Source: Deltaproteobacteria bacterium
Lineage (GTDB): Bacteria; Myxococcota_A; Polyangia; Polyangiales; JADJMO01
Direction: 5' to 3'
Assembly: GCA_025363655.1 (NCBI GenBank)
Contig: JANYDK010000110.1
Span: forward strand, 1-33,788
DNA length: 33,788 nucleotides
Below the pieces are notes generated by a model. That model ran no database searches and had not been told where the DNA came from. It worked only from the letters and a program-made list of their open reading frames with translations. Both the position numbers and the translations under genes were made by a program. Positions 22,308 to 33,788 of this stretch are shown here, piece after piece. Every line of letters begins with the position of its first letter. Within the stretch, counting starts at the first letter, position 1.

Positions 22308-23696
22308 ATGACCTCTCGCACGCGGCTCGGCGCTCTCTGCGGCTCCGCTCTCTTCCTCCTCCACTGTGGTTCGAGCGGCGATGGCGGTGCGCCTCCGTCC
22401 GACGGCGGCGACGCTGGCTCCAGCTCGGACGCGGACGGCGCGTCGTCTTCCGAGACCGGCGGCGGCGTCGACGCAGCGACCGAGGGTGGGGCGGACGCCG
22501 TCGGTACGGACGCAGGCAAGGATGCGTCGACGCCTCCTCCGCCGTGTGCGCTGCCCGCCGCGGCGAAGGTGCCGGGCCTCGATCCGAAGTTCGCCGTCGG
22601 CGCGCGTCCGCTGGTGACCGACGAGATGTCCGTGAGCGCAGCCCACGCCATCCTCGACGCCAAGGGCCGCTACGTCGTCTTCGGCTACGGCGCCTACTAC
22701 GACAGCTCCGGCTGGGAGTACGCGCCGATGGTGCATCGCTTCAGCGCGACCGGCGACCCCGACGACACGTTCTCCACCGCCGGACACGATCTCTTCAACA
22801 ACACCAACTACGAGGCCCGCTTCACCGCTGCCGCCTGGGACTCCAAGGGGCGGCTCGTCATCGCCGGGCAAGCGCGGATCGGGCCGGCGCCCTACCACGA
22901 GCACCTGGTGGTGCTGCGTCTGCTCGAGGACGGCTCGGTCGACGCGTCGTTCGGAGATCGGACCACGCTCGACTCGCACAAGCCGGGCGCGCTCATCGAC
23001 TTGCCGAGCGGGTGCACGGACGCGATGACGTTCGGCTTGGCGACGCTCGGCGAGGAGATCTACGTCGTCTCCAGCTGCGGCGGCGGCAGCGGTCGGCTCG
23101 TCCACTACACGAAGGACGGCAAGCCCGATCCCTCCTTCACCACGCCGATCAAGGGCGTGGGCGGCATCACCGTCGCCGGCGGCGCGCTCTATCCGAGCTC
23201 CTACGATCACCTCTACAAGATCGCCGCCGACGGCTCGCTCGACGCCTCGTTCGGCACCGCCGGCGCGTTCGCTCCGAGCGGCTCGAGCTCCATCCTCTGG
23301 GTCGCGCCGGCGGCGGACGGCACTCTCGTGGTGGCCGGCGACGACGGGAGCAGCGAGGCCACCTTGGTGCGCATCGACGCCAAGGGCGCGCCCGTCCCCG
23401 GCTTCGCCTACTCGTACGCTTCGTACCCCGACAAGGTCGACGTGCACGGCGAGCGCTGCGACGGAGCGTGGGTGCTCGGTACGAGCATCAGCCTCGGCAC
23501 GCAGCGCAGCTCGACGCACCTCCTCGCCTCGGGAGCGCTCGACCCGTCGTGGGGAACGGGCGGCACCAGCGACAAGGTGGCGCTCTTTTCCTCGAGCGCC
23601 TCGGTCTCGCTCCCCACCGCCTACCTCGAGGCGAACGGCGGCATCCTGGTGTCCGGCGTCCTCTCGGGCCACATCTGGCTGGCGCACCTCTACTAG
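22308..23696 (+). CDS. Delta-60 repeat lipoprotein (beta-propeller-like)
   Basis: 462 residues. Signal with lipobox FLLHC near residue 20, then about 60 residues of Gly/Ser/Asp/Thr-rich linker (SDGGDAGSSSDADGASSSE). The rest holds delta-60 repeats (the DUF5122 type), visible as LDPKFAVGA, GDPDDTFSTAGHD, VDASFGDRTT, PDPSFTTPIKG, LDASFGTAGAFAPSG and LDPSWGTGGTSDK, each followed by strands like LVIAGQARIG or LVVAGDDGSSEATLVRIDAKG. These repeats build a propeller-like, surface-exposed fold. No enzyme motif. ATG 22308. Its role is unknown; similar secreted proteins are common in myxobacteria. Confidence 0.85.
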   Translation: MTSRTRLGALCGSALFLLHCGSSGDGGAPPSDGGDAGSSSDADGASSSETGGGVDAATEGGADAVGTDAGKDASTPPPPCALPAAAKVPGLDPKFAVGARPLVTDEMSVSAAHAILDAKGRYVVFGYGAYYDSSGWEYAPMVHRFSATGDPDDTFSTAGHDLFNNTNYEARFTAAAWDSKGRLVIAGQARIGPAPYHEHLVVLRLLEDGSVDASFGDRTTLDSHKPGALIDLPSGCTDAMTFGLATLGEEIYVVSSCGGGSGRLVHYTKDGKPDPSFTTPIKGVGGITVAGGALYPSSYDHLYKIAADGSLDASFGTAGAFAPSGSSSILWVAPAADGTLVVAGDDGSSEATLVRIDAKGAPVPGFAYSYASYPDKVDVHGERCDGAWVLGTSISLGTQRSSTHLLASGALDPSWGTGGTSDKVALFSSSASVSLPTAYLEANGGILVSGVLSGHIWLAHLY

Positions 23697-24011
23697 CTCG
23701 TCCTTGCGGAAGGTCGCGTGCGCTGCGACTGCTGCCGACAAGATCGCCTCGTCGCCTGATCGCGTGCGCGCGACCGCGGCCCGTGGGAAGTCGTTCGTGC
23801 GCTTCTGCGTTCAAGACCGCGAGTGGAGTGCGTGGTTCGACTCGTGACTACGGAGCCGGCTTCGCGCTGGTGAATCGGGCGCTACACCACGCGAACGCCC
23901 AGCCGTCCGGCTCGTCTGTCGCGGCGGTAGCGAGCTCGCCCTCTTCGACGCCGGGCGGCATCGCCGAATGCGCACTCGGCGCCGCAGCGATGATCGGAGG
24001 CGTCCACGTGC
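23697..24011. other. Intergenic stretch between convergent genes, possible remnant ORF
   Basis: These 315 bases lie between the stops of the delta-60 lipoprotein and the beta-helix lipoprotein. On the minus strand 23848-23961 can be read as a 37-residue peptide starting MPPGVEEGELATAATDEPDG and ending ARFTSAKPAP; it has no ribosome site and no family, so it may be chance or the tail of a lost gene. No hairpin terminator is apparent. Confidence 0.4.
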
Positions 24012-25409
24012 TCACTTGCTCGCGACGATCGCGGCGGCGACCGGGTACTTCTGGCCGAGCTCTACGTGGACCGCGAGCCCGGCGCCGGTGGTCAGCCCCG
24101 CGGGCGGCGTCGCCACGGTCCCGCCCTGGATGATGATGCCCGTGATCTCGTCGCCACCGCCGAGCTTCGCATCGAACACGCCGGTCGCGCTGGCGTCGAT
24201 GATGGCGCCGAAGCGCGCGTTCGCCTGAAAGGTCACCGTCTTGTCGATGGTCGCGCTCGAGCCGCCCATCCATTGCAGTCCATCGCCCATGATCTCCGAC
24301 GCGCCGAAGCCGGTGACGAGCGACGTCTTCCCGGTCGACGCGACGAGACCGCCTTGGATGATGATTCCTTGCGCGGCGTTGTGCAGCCCGAGGGAGGCGC
24401 CGGCGCACTTGCTGATTTCGAAGTTGCTCAGCTTGGTGGCGGGAGTGAGCGGGGTCGCTTGGAGCTGCACACCGCGGAGGTTGCGGGTGACGATGAAGTC
24501 GGAGAGGTCTGCCGATGCGCCGTCCACGAGCACGGCGACCTCTTGCGTGTCGGTGACGGCGAGCGCCGAGCCCGTGACCTGCGCGCTCGAGTCGACCTCG
24601 AGCCCTCGGCTGTAGTGTCCGACGACGCGGACGCTCTCGATGGTGACGCCTTCGAGCGTCGCCGAGACGCCGCGTAGCCACACGCCAATCTCGGGCACGT
24701 CGTGCACTCGGACGCGACGGAGGACGACGCTCGGCTGCGGAGCGACGCAGGGCTTGCCGTCGACGCACTGGCCGAGGATGCCGTAGACCGCGGTCGCGGC
24801 GCCGCCCTCGATCGTGCTCGCGGTGACCGTGAGGCTGACGTCGATCGCGCGGATGCCGCCTTCGTTCGCGTCCTTGACGATGATCTGGTCCACGACGAGC
24901 GCGCCGGCGGCCGTCCCGGCGGCCCGCCCCGGCTGTTGCGCGTAGAGCCCGCCCGCCTGCACGGTGAGTCCCCGGACGAGGGCCGTCGATGTCGACTCGA
25001 CGGCGCAGTCGACGCCCTCGACGCTGGTCGTCGACGCGTTCGAGCCGAGGAGGCTGACCCCCGCGGCGAGATGGACGACGCCGTCGTAGGAGCCTGGCGC
25101 GACGGCGATGCACGTACCCGACGTCGCGCTGGACGCCGCGGCCTTCAGCGCCGCGCTGTCGCCGACGTCAATCGTGCGGGTGCAAGCGGCGCCTTGCGTG
25201 CACTTCGAGTCAGCGCAGACGGGCGACGCGGGCACGCCCGGGCAGACGCCGCTCACCTTCACCCGTTCGTCGCAGCTCGGCGCCGCCGGGCTGGTCGCGT
25301 CCTTCTTGCTGCTGCACGAGAGGAGCGCCGCGGCGAGCAGCGCCGCGGCCGTCGCCCCTCCGAATCGCGAGAGGCGTTCCTCGGGCGCGGACGCACGCGA
25401 TCGAAGCAT
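24012..25409 (-). CDS. Right-handed beta-helix lipoprotein
   Basis: 465 residues from ATG 25409. Signal with lipobox ALLSC after a charged N-terminal extension (MLRSRASAPEERLSRFGG). A small Cys-rich piece (VCPGVPASPVCADSKCTQGAACTRTIDVGD) is followed by SGTCIAVAPGSYDGVVHLAAGVSLLGS, the typical entry of pectate-lyase-like beta helices, and then about ten rungs such as ALVRGLTVQAGGLYA, ALVVDQIIVKDANEGGIRAIDVSLTVTASTIEGG and LSDFIVTRNLRGVQLQ. No catalytic motif of a polysaccharide lyase is obvious. It is divergent from the large kinase 44 bases away. A second beta-helix lipoprotein sits on the other side of that kinase. Surface protein with unknown ligand. Confidence 0.82.
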   Translation of the reverse strand: MLRSRASAPEERLSRFGGATAAALLAAALLSCSSKKDATSPAAPSCDERVKVSGVCPGVPASPVCADSKCTQGAACTRTIDVGDSAALKAAASSATSGTCIAVAPGSYDGVVHLAAGVSLLGSNASTTSVEGVDCAVESTSTALVRGLTVQAGGLYAQQPGRAAGTAAGALVVDQIIVKDANEGGIRAIDVSLTVTASTIEGGAATAVYGILGQCVDGKPCVAPQPSVVLRRVRVHDVPEIGVWLRGVSATLEGVTIESVRVVGHYSRGLEVDSSAQVTGSALAVTDTQEVAVLVDGASADLSDFIVTRNLRGVQLQATPLTPATKLSNFEISKCAGASLGLHNAAQGIIIQGGLVASTGKTSLVTGFGASEIMGDGLQWMGGSSATIDKTVTFQANARFGAIIDASATGVFDAKLGGGDEITGIIIQGGTVATPPAGLTTGAGLAVHVELGQKYPVAAAIVASK

Positions 25410-25453
25410 GGTCTCGAGTATCGAGCGTCGGGTTTCGATGCGCAATCGCCAAC

Positions 25454-29632
<4,179 letters not shown>

Positions 29633-29692
29633 GCGGAGCTGCGACAACGCCGTAGTGCATCAGGCCCATCCTCCCGGGATAGGCTCCGCGGA

Positions 29693-31876
29693 ATGCTCCT
29701 TCCGCGCCTCGCGCTCTTCGTCGCGCTCGGACTTCTCGTGCCCGGCATCAGCGGATGCGGCAGCTCGTCGGGAGACTCGGGACCCAAGCCGTGCGACCTC
29801 GGCTTCGAGTCGAAGGACGGCGCGTGCACGCCGTGTCCGGCCGGTACGGTCGGCAAGGAAGGCGGCCTCTGCGTCGCCCCGAGAATGCCGAGCGACGCGT
29901 GCGGCGTCGGCTTCACGTACGACGCGGACTCGGGCACGTGTAAGCCGATTCTCCCCGCAGCCGAGTGCCCGGCCGGGACGATGCCGATGATCGGCCAAAC
30001 CGAGTGCCAACCCGTCGGCGTGCAGGCGTGCGGTGCAGGCTTCGTCAAAGACGGGACTGGGGGCTGCAAGGCCATCCTCCCCGCCGCGCCGTGCCCAGCG
30101 GGACAGATCGCCGTGCCGGGCGACTCCGCCTGTACCGAGGTGGCAGCTTGCGGCGCCGCGCCTTGGGGCGACATTCCGGTCGACGCCGCGACGCTCTACG
30201 TCGATGCGAGCTACGCCGGCGCCGGCGCCGACGGCTCGATGGCCAAGCCCTTTCCGACCATCCAGGCGGCGATCGACCTCACCGCTGGGCCGACCAACCC
30301 GCTCATTGCCATCGCCGCCGGCACATACGTCGAACCGGTCTCGATTCACAAAGCCGTCCGCCTTCGCGGTCGGTGCCCGAGCTTGGTCGAAATTCGCAGC
30401 CCATCGGCGGCGCAGGACACGATCACGGTGGACAGCCCCACAGCCGTATCGGTGCAAGGTGTCGCCGTCACCGGACCCGCGTTCGGCTTCGCGCTCGGCG
30501 CCGGGGCAACGACGCTCGAGCGGGTCTGGGTGCACTCTGCCGCGAACATTGGGATCGTCGTCCGCGGCAAGGCGACCAGCGTGACTCTGCGAAGGAGCCT
30601 GGTCGAGGGCAACGCCATCGCGGGCATCGCCCTTTCCAGCGGCAAGGCGACCATCGACGCCTCGGTGATTCGCGACTCGCAGCCGCTGGCCGGGCTCTAC
30701 GGTCGAGGGATCCAAGCTCAGGACGACGCCGCCAAGCACCCCGCCGAGATCGTCGTCACTGGGTCGCTCCTCGAGCGCAACTCCGACGCCGCGATCTACG
30801 TCTTCGGCTCGAAGGCGACGATCGACGCCACCGTCGTGCGCGACACCAAGCCGACGCCAAAGACGAAGGAGAACGGCCGCGCCATCGACGCAGAGATCGA
30901 CCCCGACACCAAGGTGCGCGCGGAGCTGTCGGTCTCGAGCTCGATCTTCGAGCGCAACGTCGACGACGGGATCTACGTCAACGGCGCGACGGCGCTCGTG
31001 AAGAACTCGGTCGTTCGAGACACGCAGCCGCAGGTTTCCAACGGCAAAGGCGGTGGCGGGCTGACCGTGGAGGGCGGGCCGGATCCCGACCTGATGAGCG
31101 AGCTGACGGTGGAAGACTGTCTTCTCACCGGCAACTTCGACGTGTCGATTTTCTCGTCGGGCTCCAACCTGACGGTGACGGGCACGATCGTTCGAGACAC
31201 CAAGGCGGGCTCGCTCGCCCACGCGAGCGGACGAGGCATCTCGGTGCAGATCGACTCGACGCTCTTGCGGCCGTCGACGTTGATCGTGCGGCGCAGCCTC
31301 GTCGAGCGCTCGATCGAGAGCGGGATCGCCGTCTTCGGGAGTGCGGCCACCGTCGAGTCGACCACCGTACGAGAGCTCCTGGCGTCTGCCGACGGTCTCG
31401 GCCGAGGCTTGGATGCGTCTGTGGATGTCGCATCCGGCTTGCCGGCCAGCCTGGTGGTCCGCGGAGTCCTCGTCGATGGCGCCGTGGAGACCGGCGTCTC
31501 GGTCATTGCCTCGAGCGCGACGATCGAGGGCTCGGTCATTCGGGACACCAAGGCGATGCCGACGGTGGCGCTGTTTGGTGACGGCGTGGTCGCGATGACG
31601 CTCGTCGCCCTGCCCACGCTGCGCGCGTCGGTGACGGTCTCCACCTCCCTCATCGCCCACAACGCGCGCGCCGGGGTGGCCGCCTTCGGCGCCGATCTCA
31701 CCCTCCGCGACACGCTCCTCGACTGCAACCTCACTGCCGTCGACACCGAGTCTGCCGGAGAGCTCGCGCCGGCGGCGTCCTTCGCGGGCGGCCTTTGTGG
31801 GTGTGGAAGCGCGCTCGGCACGTGCATCGCCCAATCGTCGAAGCTGGAGGCGCCGAGCCTTCCGCCCGCGCACTGA
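29693..31876 (+). CDS. Large beta-helix lipoprotein with Cys-rich N-terminal repeats
   Basis: 727 residues. Signal with lipobox GISGC. Residues about 30-155 hold Cys-rich modules, PCDLGFESKDGACTPCPAGTVG, ACGVGFTYDADSGTCKPI and ACGAGFVKDGTGGCKAILPAAPCPAGQI, which resemble short EGF/TNFR-like 'C-x-GF-x-C-x-PCPAG' repeats. From about 165, ATLYVDASYAGAGADGSMAKPFPTIQAAIDL opens a DUF1565/pectate-lyase-like beta helix with many rungs, repeating 'SLVE(R/G)N...IAGIALSSGKATIDASVIRDS' and 'VVRDTKP'. No catalytic site seen. It may bind a polysaccharide or another cell surface. It follows the kinase by 60 bases on the same strand and could be co-transcribed; compare the other beta-helix lipoprotein at 24012-25409. 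Confidence 0.85.
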   Translation: MLLPRLALFVALGLLVPGISGCGSSSGDSGPKPCDLGFESKDGACTPCPAGTVGKEGGLCVAPRMPSDACGVGFTYDADSGTCKPILPAAECPAGTMPMIGQTECQPVGVQACGAGFVKDGTGGCKAILPAAPCPAGQIAVPGDSACTEVAACGAAPWGDIPVDAATLYVDASYAGAGADGSMAKPFPTIQAAIDLTAGPTNPLIAIAAGTYVEPVSIHKAVRLRGRCPSLVEIRSPSAAQDTITVDSPTAVSVQGVAVTGPAFGFALGAGATTLERVWVHSAANIGIVVRGKATSVTLRRSLVEGNAIAGIALSSGKATIDASVIRDSQPLAGLYGRGIQAQDDAAKHPAEIVVTGSLLERNSDAAIYVFGSKATIDATVVRDTKPTPKTKENGRAIDAEIDPDTKVRAELSVSSSIFERNVDDGIYVNGATALVKNSVVRDTQPQVSNGKGGGGLTVEGGPDPDLMSELTVEDCLLTGNFDVSIFSSGSNLTVTGTIVRDTKAGSLAHASGRGISVQIDSTLLRPSTLIVRRSLVERSIESGIAVFGSAATVESTTVRELLASADGLGRGLDASVDVASGLPASLVVRGVLVDGAVETGVSVIASSATIEGSVIRDTKAMPTVALFGDGVVAMTLVALPTLRASVTVSTSLIAHNARAGVAAFGADLTLRDTLLDCNLTAVDTESAGELAPAASFAGGLCGCGSALGTCIAQSSKLEAPSLPPAH

Positions 31877-31901
31877 GGAGACGTGGTCGTCACGTCGACC
31901 A

Positions 31902-32053
31902 ACGGCAGATCGAAGGAGCTTGGCCAGCCCGGCGGGGCTGAGGCCCGGGACGCGGACGTCTTTCGTGTTCTTCCACGCGGCGATCAGTTCGCCGATCGTT
32001 TTCGCGTAGTCGGCGTGAGGCTTGAGCAGGCGATAAAACGAGCGCGGAATCGA
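31902..32053 (-). pseudogene. Coding-like fragment, probable gene remnant
   Basis: One minus-strand frame reads SIPRSFYRLLKPHADYAK, then TIGELIAAWKNTKDVRVPG, then LSPAGLAKLLRSA, which looks like real protein (helices, a conserved-looking RVPGLSPAGLAKLL motif) and unlike chance reading of GC-rich DNA. It has no start codon or ribosome site and runs out of sense at both ends. I take it as a fragment of a lost gene. The nearby 31877-32136 region holds nothing else I can support. Confidence 0.35.
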
Positions 32054-32136
32054 TGGACTGAGAGACCAGCCAGGAAGGCTGGGCCGTCGAGCCCAAGACG
32101 CTGGCGGCGACGGCGTCGGAGGCCGAACGGTGGAGC

Positions 32137-32600
32137 TCAGCCGGCACCAGCTTCGAGCCGCATCTCCAGCTCCTCCACCCCGTCCTCGCCCGTCACTGGC
32201 TCCCCTGCCGCGCGAAACCCACACTTCTCCAGCACCCTCCGCGAGCCGACGTTGCTCGTGGCGACGAACGCATGCATCGGCCGCATCGCTTCGTGATGGT
32301 CGAGAAACTCGGCGACCGCCAGGCTCGCCACGCCTCGACCCCAGAACGCCTGGCCCAGCCAATAGGTGAGCATCCGTCGATCTTCCTGCGTCCAGCTCGC
32401 GACGAATCCCGCGACCGCGCCGTCGACGATGATCGCCTGCTTCGACACGCCGGCGCTGCCGAGCCCCTTCGTTCGCCAGTGGAGCTCGTAGGCATCCCGA
32501 TCGCGCGCCGGCCAAGCCGCGACCCGGTTCGCTTCGGGCTCGCGCTGATGCTCGAAGAAGATGGGGAGATCTTCGTCGGTCACTTCACGCAAGAGCACGT

Positions 32601-32604
<4 letters not shown>
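32137..32604 (-). CDS. GNAT-family N-acetyltransferase (RimJ/RimL-like)
   Basis: 155 residues. MNVLLREVTDEDLPIFFEHQREPEA is a typical RimJ/RimL-like N-terminus. Central strands IIVDGAVAGFVASW and MLTYWLGQAFWGRGVASLAVAEFL hold the acetyl-CoA pyrophosphate loop (GQxFWGRGVAS, the Q/RxxGxG/A motif), and VATSNVGSRRVLEKCGFRAAGE is the motif B helix. ATG 32604 overlaps the stop of the DUF1152 fragment (ATGA). It probably acetylates an amine, perhaps a protein N-terminus or small molecule. The hexamer repeat just upstream lies in the preceding reading frame and may disturb its normal promoter. Confidence 0.87.
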
Positions 32605-32852
<248 letters not shown>

Positions 32853-32863
32853 CCGACCGAAGC

Positions 32864-33788
32864 TTAGAACAGACGCGCGATGTAGATTCCGGGGATCGTG
32901 GAGACGTCGTTCGTGGCGTAGACGAAGCTCGTACCGTCTGGCGTGATCCAGAAGTTGTTCTCGGCATGGGCAGCAACGAGCCGGGGGCCGGTCGATGTGC
33001 GCAAGTCGAGGATGCGGATGTCGGCGGTGCCCTCGCTGCTGGTGCCGCCGCCCACCCAGTTGTCGTTGTAGATCACGAGCTCGTCACGCGGGGAGAAGGC
33101 CCACCACACCGCAGTGGCGAGCGCCTTTCGCGCCGAGCCCGCGGAGGTGAGGTCGAGCGTCCACAAGTCGCCGTCGCCGCTGCCGAGGTTGGTGAAAAAC
33201 ATCGCCACCTTCTCGTCGGCCGTCACAGCGTCGCCGTAGAGCGCGCTCGCCGGGTCGGTGGAGACGACGCGACCGGGCGTCGAGCGATCGAACGTCACGG
33301 CTCCGAGATCGGACGCGAAACGGGTCGTGTCGTAGTTCGTCGCGTAAAATAGGTGGTTCGAGTGCGCCTTGGGCGTGAAAAGGTGGACGGCCTTCGCGTC
33401 GGTGCTGAGCCGTGTCGAGGCGGGAGCTCCGCTGAGCCGATCCATGAAGACGTCCCCGCTGGGGGCACCGGTAGTCGATGCCTTGATCCACGCGACATAT
33501 GTGCCGTCGGGGGTGATGAGGCCGGCGATCGCGTCGGTGTCCACCGCCCAGGGGGGATCGCCGCTCATCCGATGAACCACCGCGTGCGACGTCGCATCGA
33601 TGGCGAAGACGAACTTCCCCGCATCGTCTGCCGAGATCTGCGGCTTGACGCTCGCCGAGAGAGTCGTGACCGCGAAGGTCGAGTCGACGCGGACCAACGT
33701 GGCGAGGGTGGCGCCCGCTGCGCAGTAGGCGACGGCGAGGCCGTTCGTCGTGCCGACGATGCTCGGCGAACACGTGGGGTCGTTGCGC
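32864..33788 (-). CDS. Beta-propeller-like (TolB/WD40-type) protein, 5' end outside window
   Basis: The frame is open to the window edge; 307 C-terminal codons are visible, ending at TAA 32864. Repeated blade-like pieces are seen: KPQISADDAGKFVFAIDATSHAVVHRMSGDPPW, GLITPDGTYVAWIKASTTG, VTADEKVAMFFTNLGSGDGDLWTLDLTS, FSPRDELVIYNDNW, DIRILDLRTSTGPRLVAAHAENNFWITPDGTSFVYATND. Each has the 'S/TPDG-x-hVhah' and 'D(L/I)W-x-hDL' motifs of TolB/WD40-like propellers. The visible start is absent, so signal peptide and full length are unknown. A TTG at 33697 is only an internal in-frame codon. Only 11 bases separate it from the DUF1152 remnant, which may once have been co-transcribed. Confidence 0.75.
   Translation of the reverse strand, partial: RNDPTCSPSIVGTTNGLAVAYCAAGATLATLVRVDSTFAVTTLSASVKPQISADDAGKFVFAIDATSHAVVHRMSGDPPWAVDTDAIAGLITPDGTYVAWIKASTTGAPSGDVFMDRLSGAPASTRLSTDAKAVHLFTPKAHSNHLFYATNYDTTRFASDLGAVTFDRSTPGRVVSTDPASALYGDAVTADEKVAMFFTNLGSGDGDLWTLDLTSAGSARKALATAVWWAFSPRDELVIYNDNWVGGGTSSEGTADIRILDLRTSTGPRLVAAHAENNFWITPDGTSFVYATNDVSTIPGIYIARLF

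Noticed and set aside
22182-23741. Minus-strand open frame opposite the delta-60 lipoprotein
   Set aside because: Arg/Val-rich shadow without motifs; plus strand has signal peptide and repeats.
29660-32515. Long minus-strand open frame opposite the beta-helix lipoprotein
   Set aside because: Shadow frame; only the small piece at 31902-32053, outside the lipoprotein gene, looks protein-like.

Overview
This 33.8 kb, very GC-rich window looks like chromosomal DNA of a predatory or soil myxobacterium (phylum Myxococcota, probably Polyangia). That reading is an inference from gene style: many lipoproteins with low-complexity Gly/Ser/Asp linkers, a Ser/Thr kinase fused to ATPase and TPR regions, parallel beta-helix and delta-60-repeat surface proteins, VWA and SUMF1-like proteins. 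I see no rRNA, tRNA, IS element, integrase or CRISPR array. Genes are tightly packed, and overlaps of the GTGA/ATGA/TTGA type are frequent.

Left end (1-5116): a minus-strand run encodes a YtkA-like lipoprotein, a RegB-type redox histidine kinase, a RegA/ActR-type response regulator, a second YtkA-like lipoprotein, an outer-membrane-type protein and a redoxin cut by the window edge. A TauE/SafE (DsbD_2-like) membrane protein is divergently transcribed. Together they suggest a redox- or copper-handling module of the cell envelope. 5210-10363 (plus): an OmpA-family protein with calcium-binding TSP3-type repeats, a GH5 endoglycoceramidase-like lipoprotein, an unknown protein and a Tat-type lipoprotein with a possible sensory domain.

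10376-17086: a minus-strand lipoprotein fusing an UshA-like domain to a tetraheme cytochrome, an unknown tail-anchored protein, the ribosome-rescue hydrolase ArfB, two FKBP prolyl isomerases (cytosolic and lipoprotein) separated by DNA rich in inverted repeats, a tandem pair of TerB-like proteins and a SUMF1-fold protein that appears to lack a catalytic cysteine.

17101-21746: a minus-strand operon of ECF sigma factor, membrane-anchored putative anti-sigma factor, helical-repeat lipoprotein and two tandem paralogous lipoproteins with Cys-rich CGGCG tails, divergent from a VWA lipoprotein. The shared upstream DNA carries a perfect 14-bp palindrome. Directly after the VWA gene lies a 42-bp-period tandem repeat that could encode a 14-residue repeat peptide.

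22308-33788: a delta-60-repeat lipoprotein, a beta-helix lipoprotein divergent from a 1392-residue kinase-cyclase-like-ATPase-TPR signalling protein, and a second beta-helix lipoprotein. The right end is a more eroded zone with a coding-like fragment, a GNAT acetyltransferase, a truncated DUF1152 gene ending in a GCGCCC hexamer repeat, and a beta-propeller-like gene open to the window edge. The best candidates for something undescribed are the RegBA/YtkA module, the sigma-factor operon with the CGGCG lipoproteins, the UshA-tetraheme fusion and the 42-bp repeat ORF.
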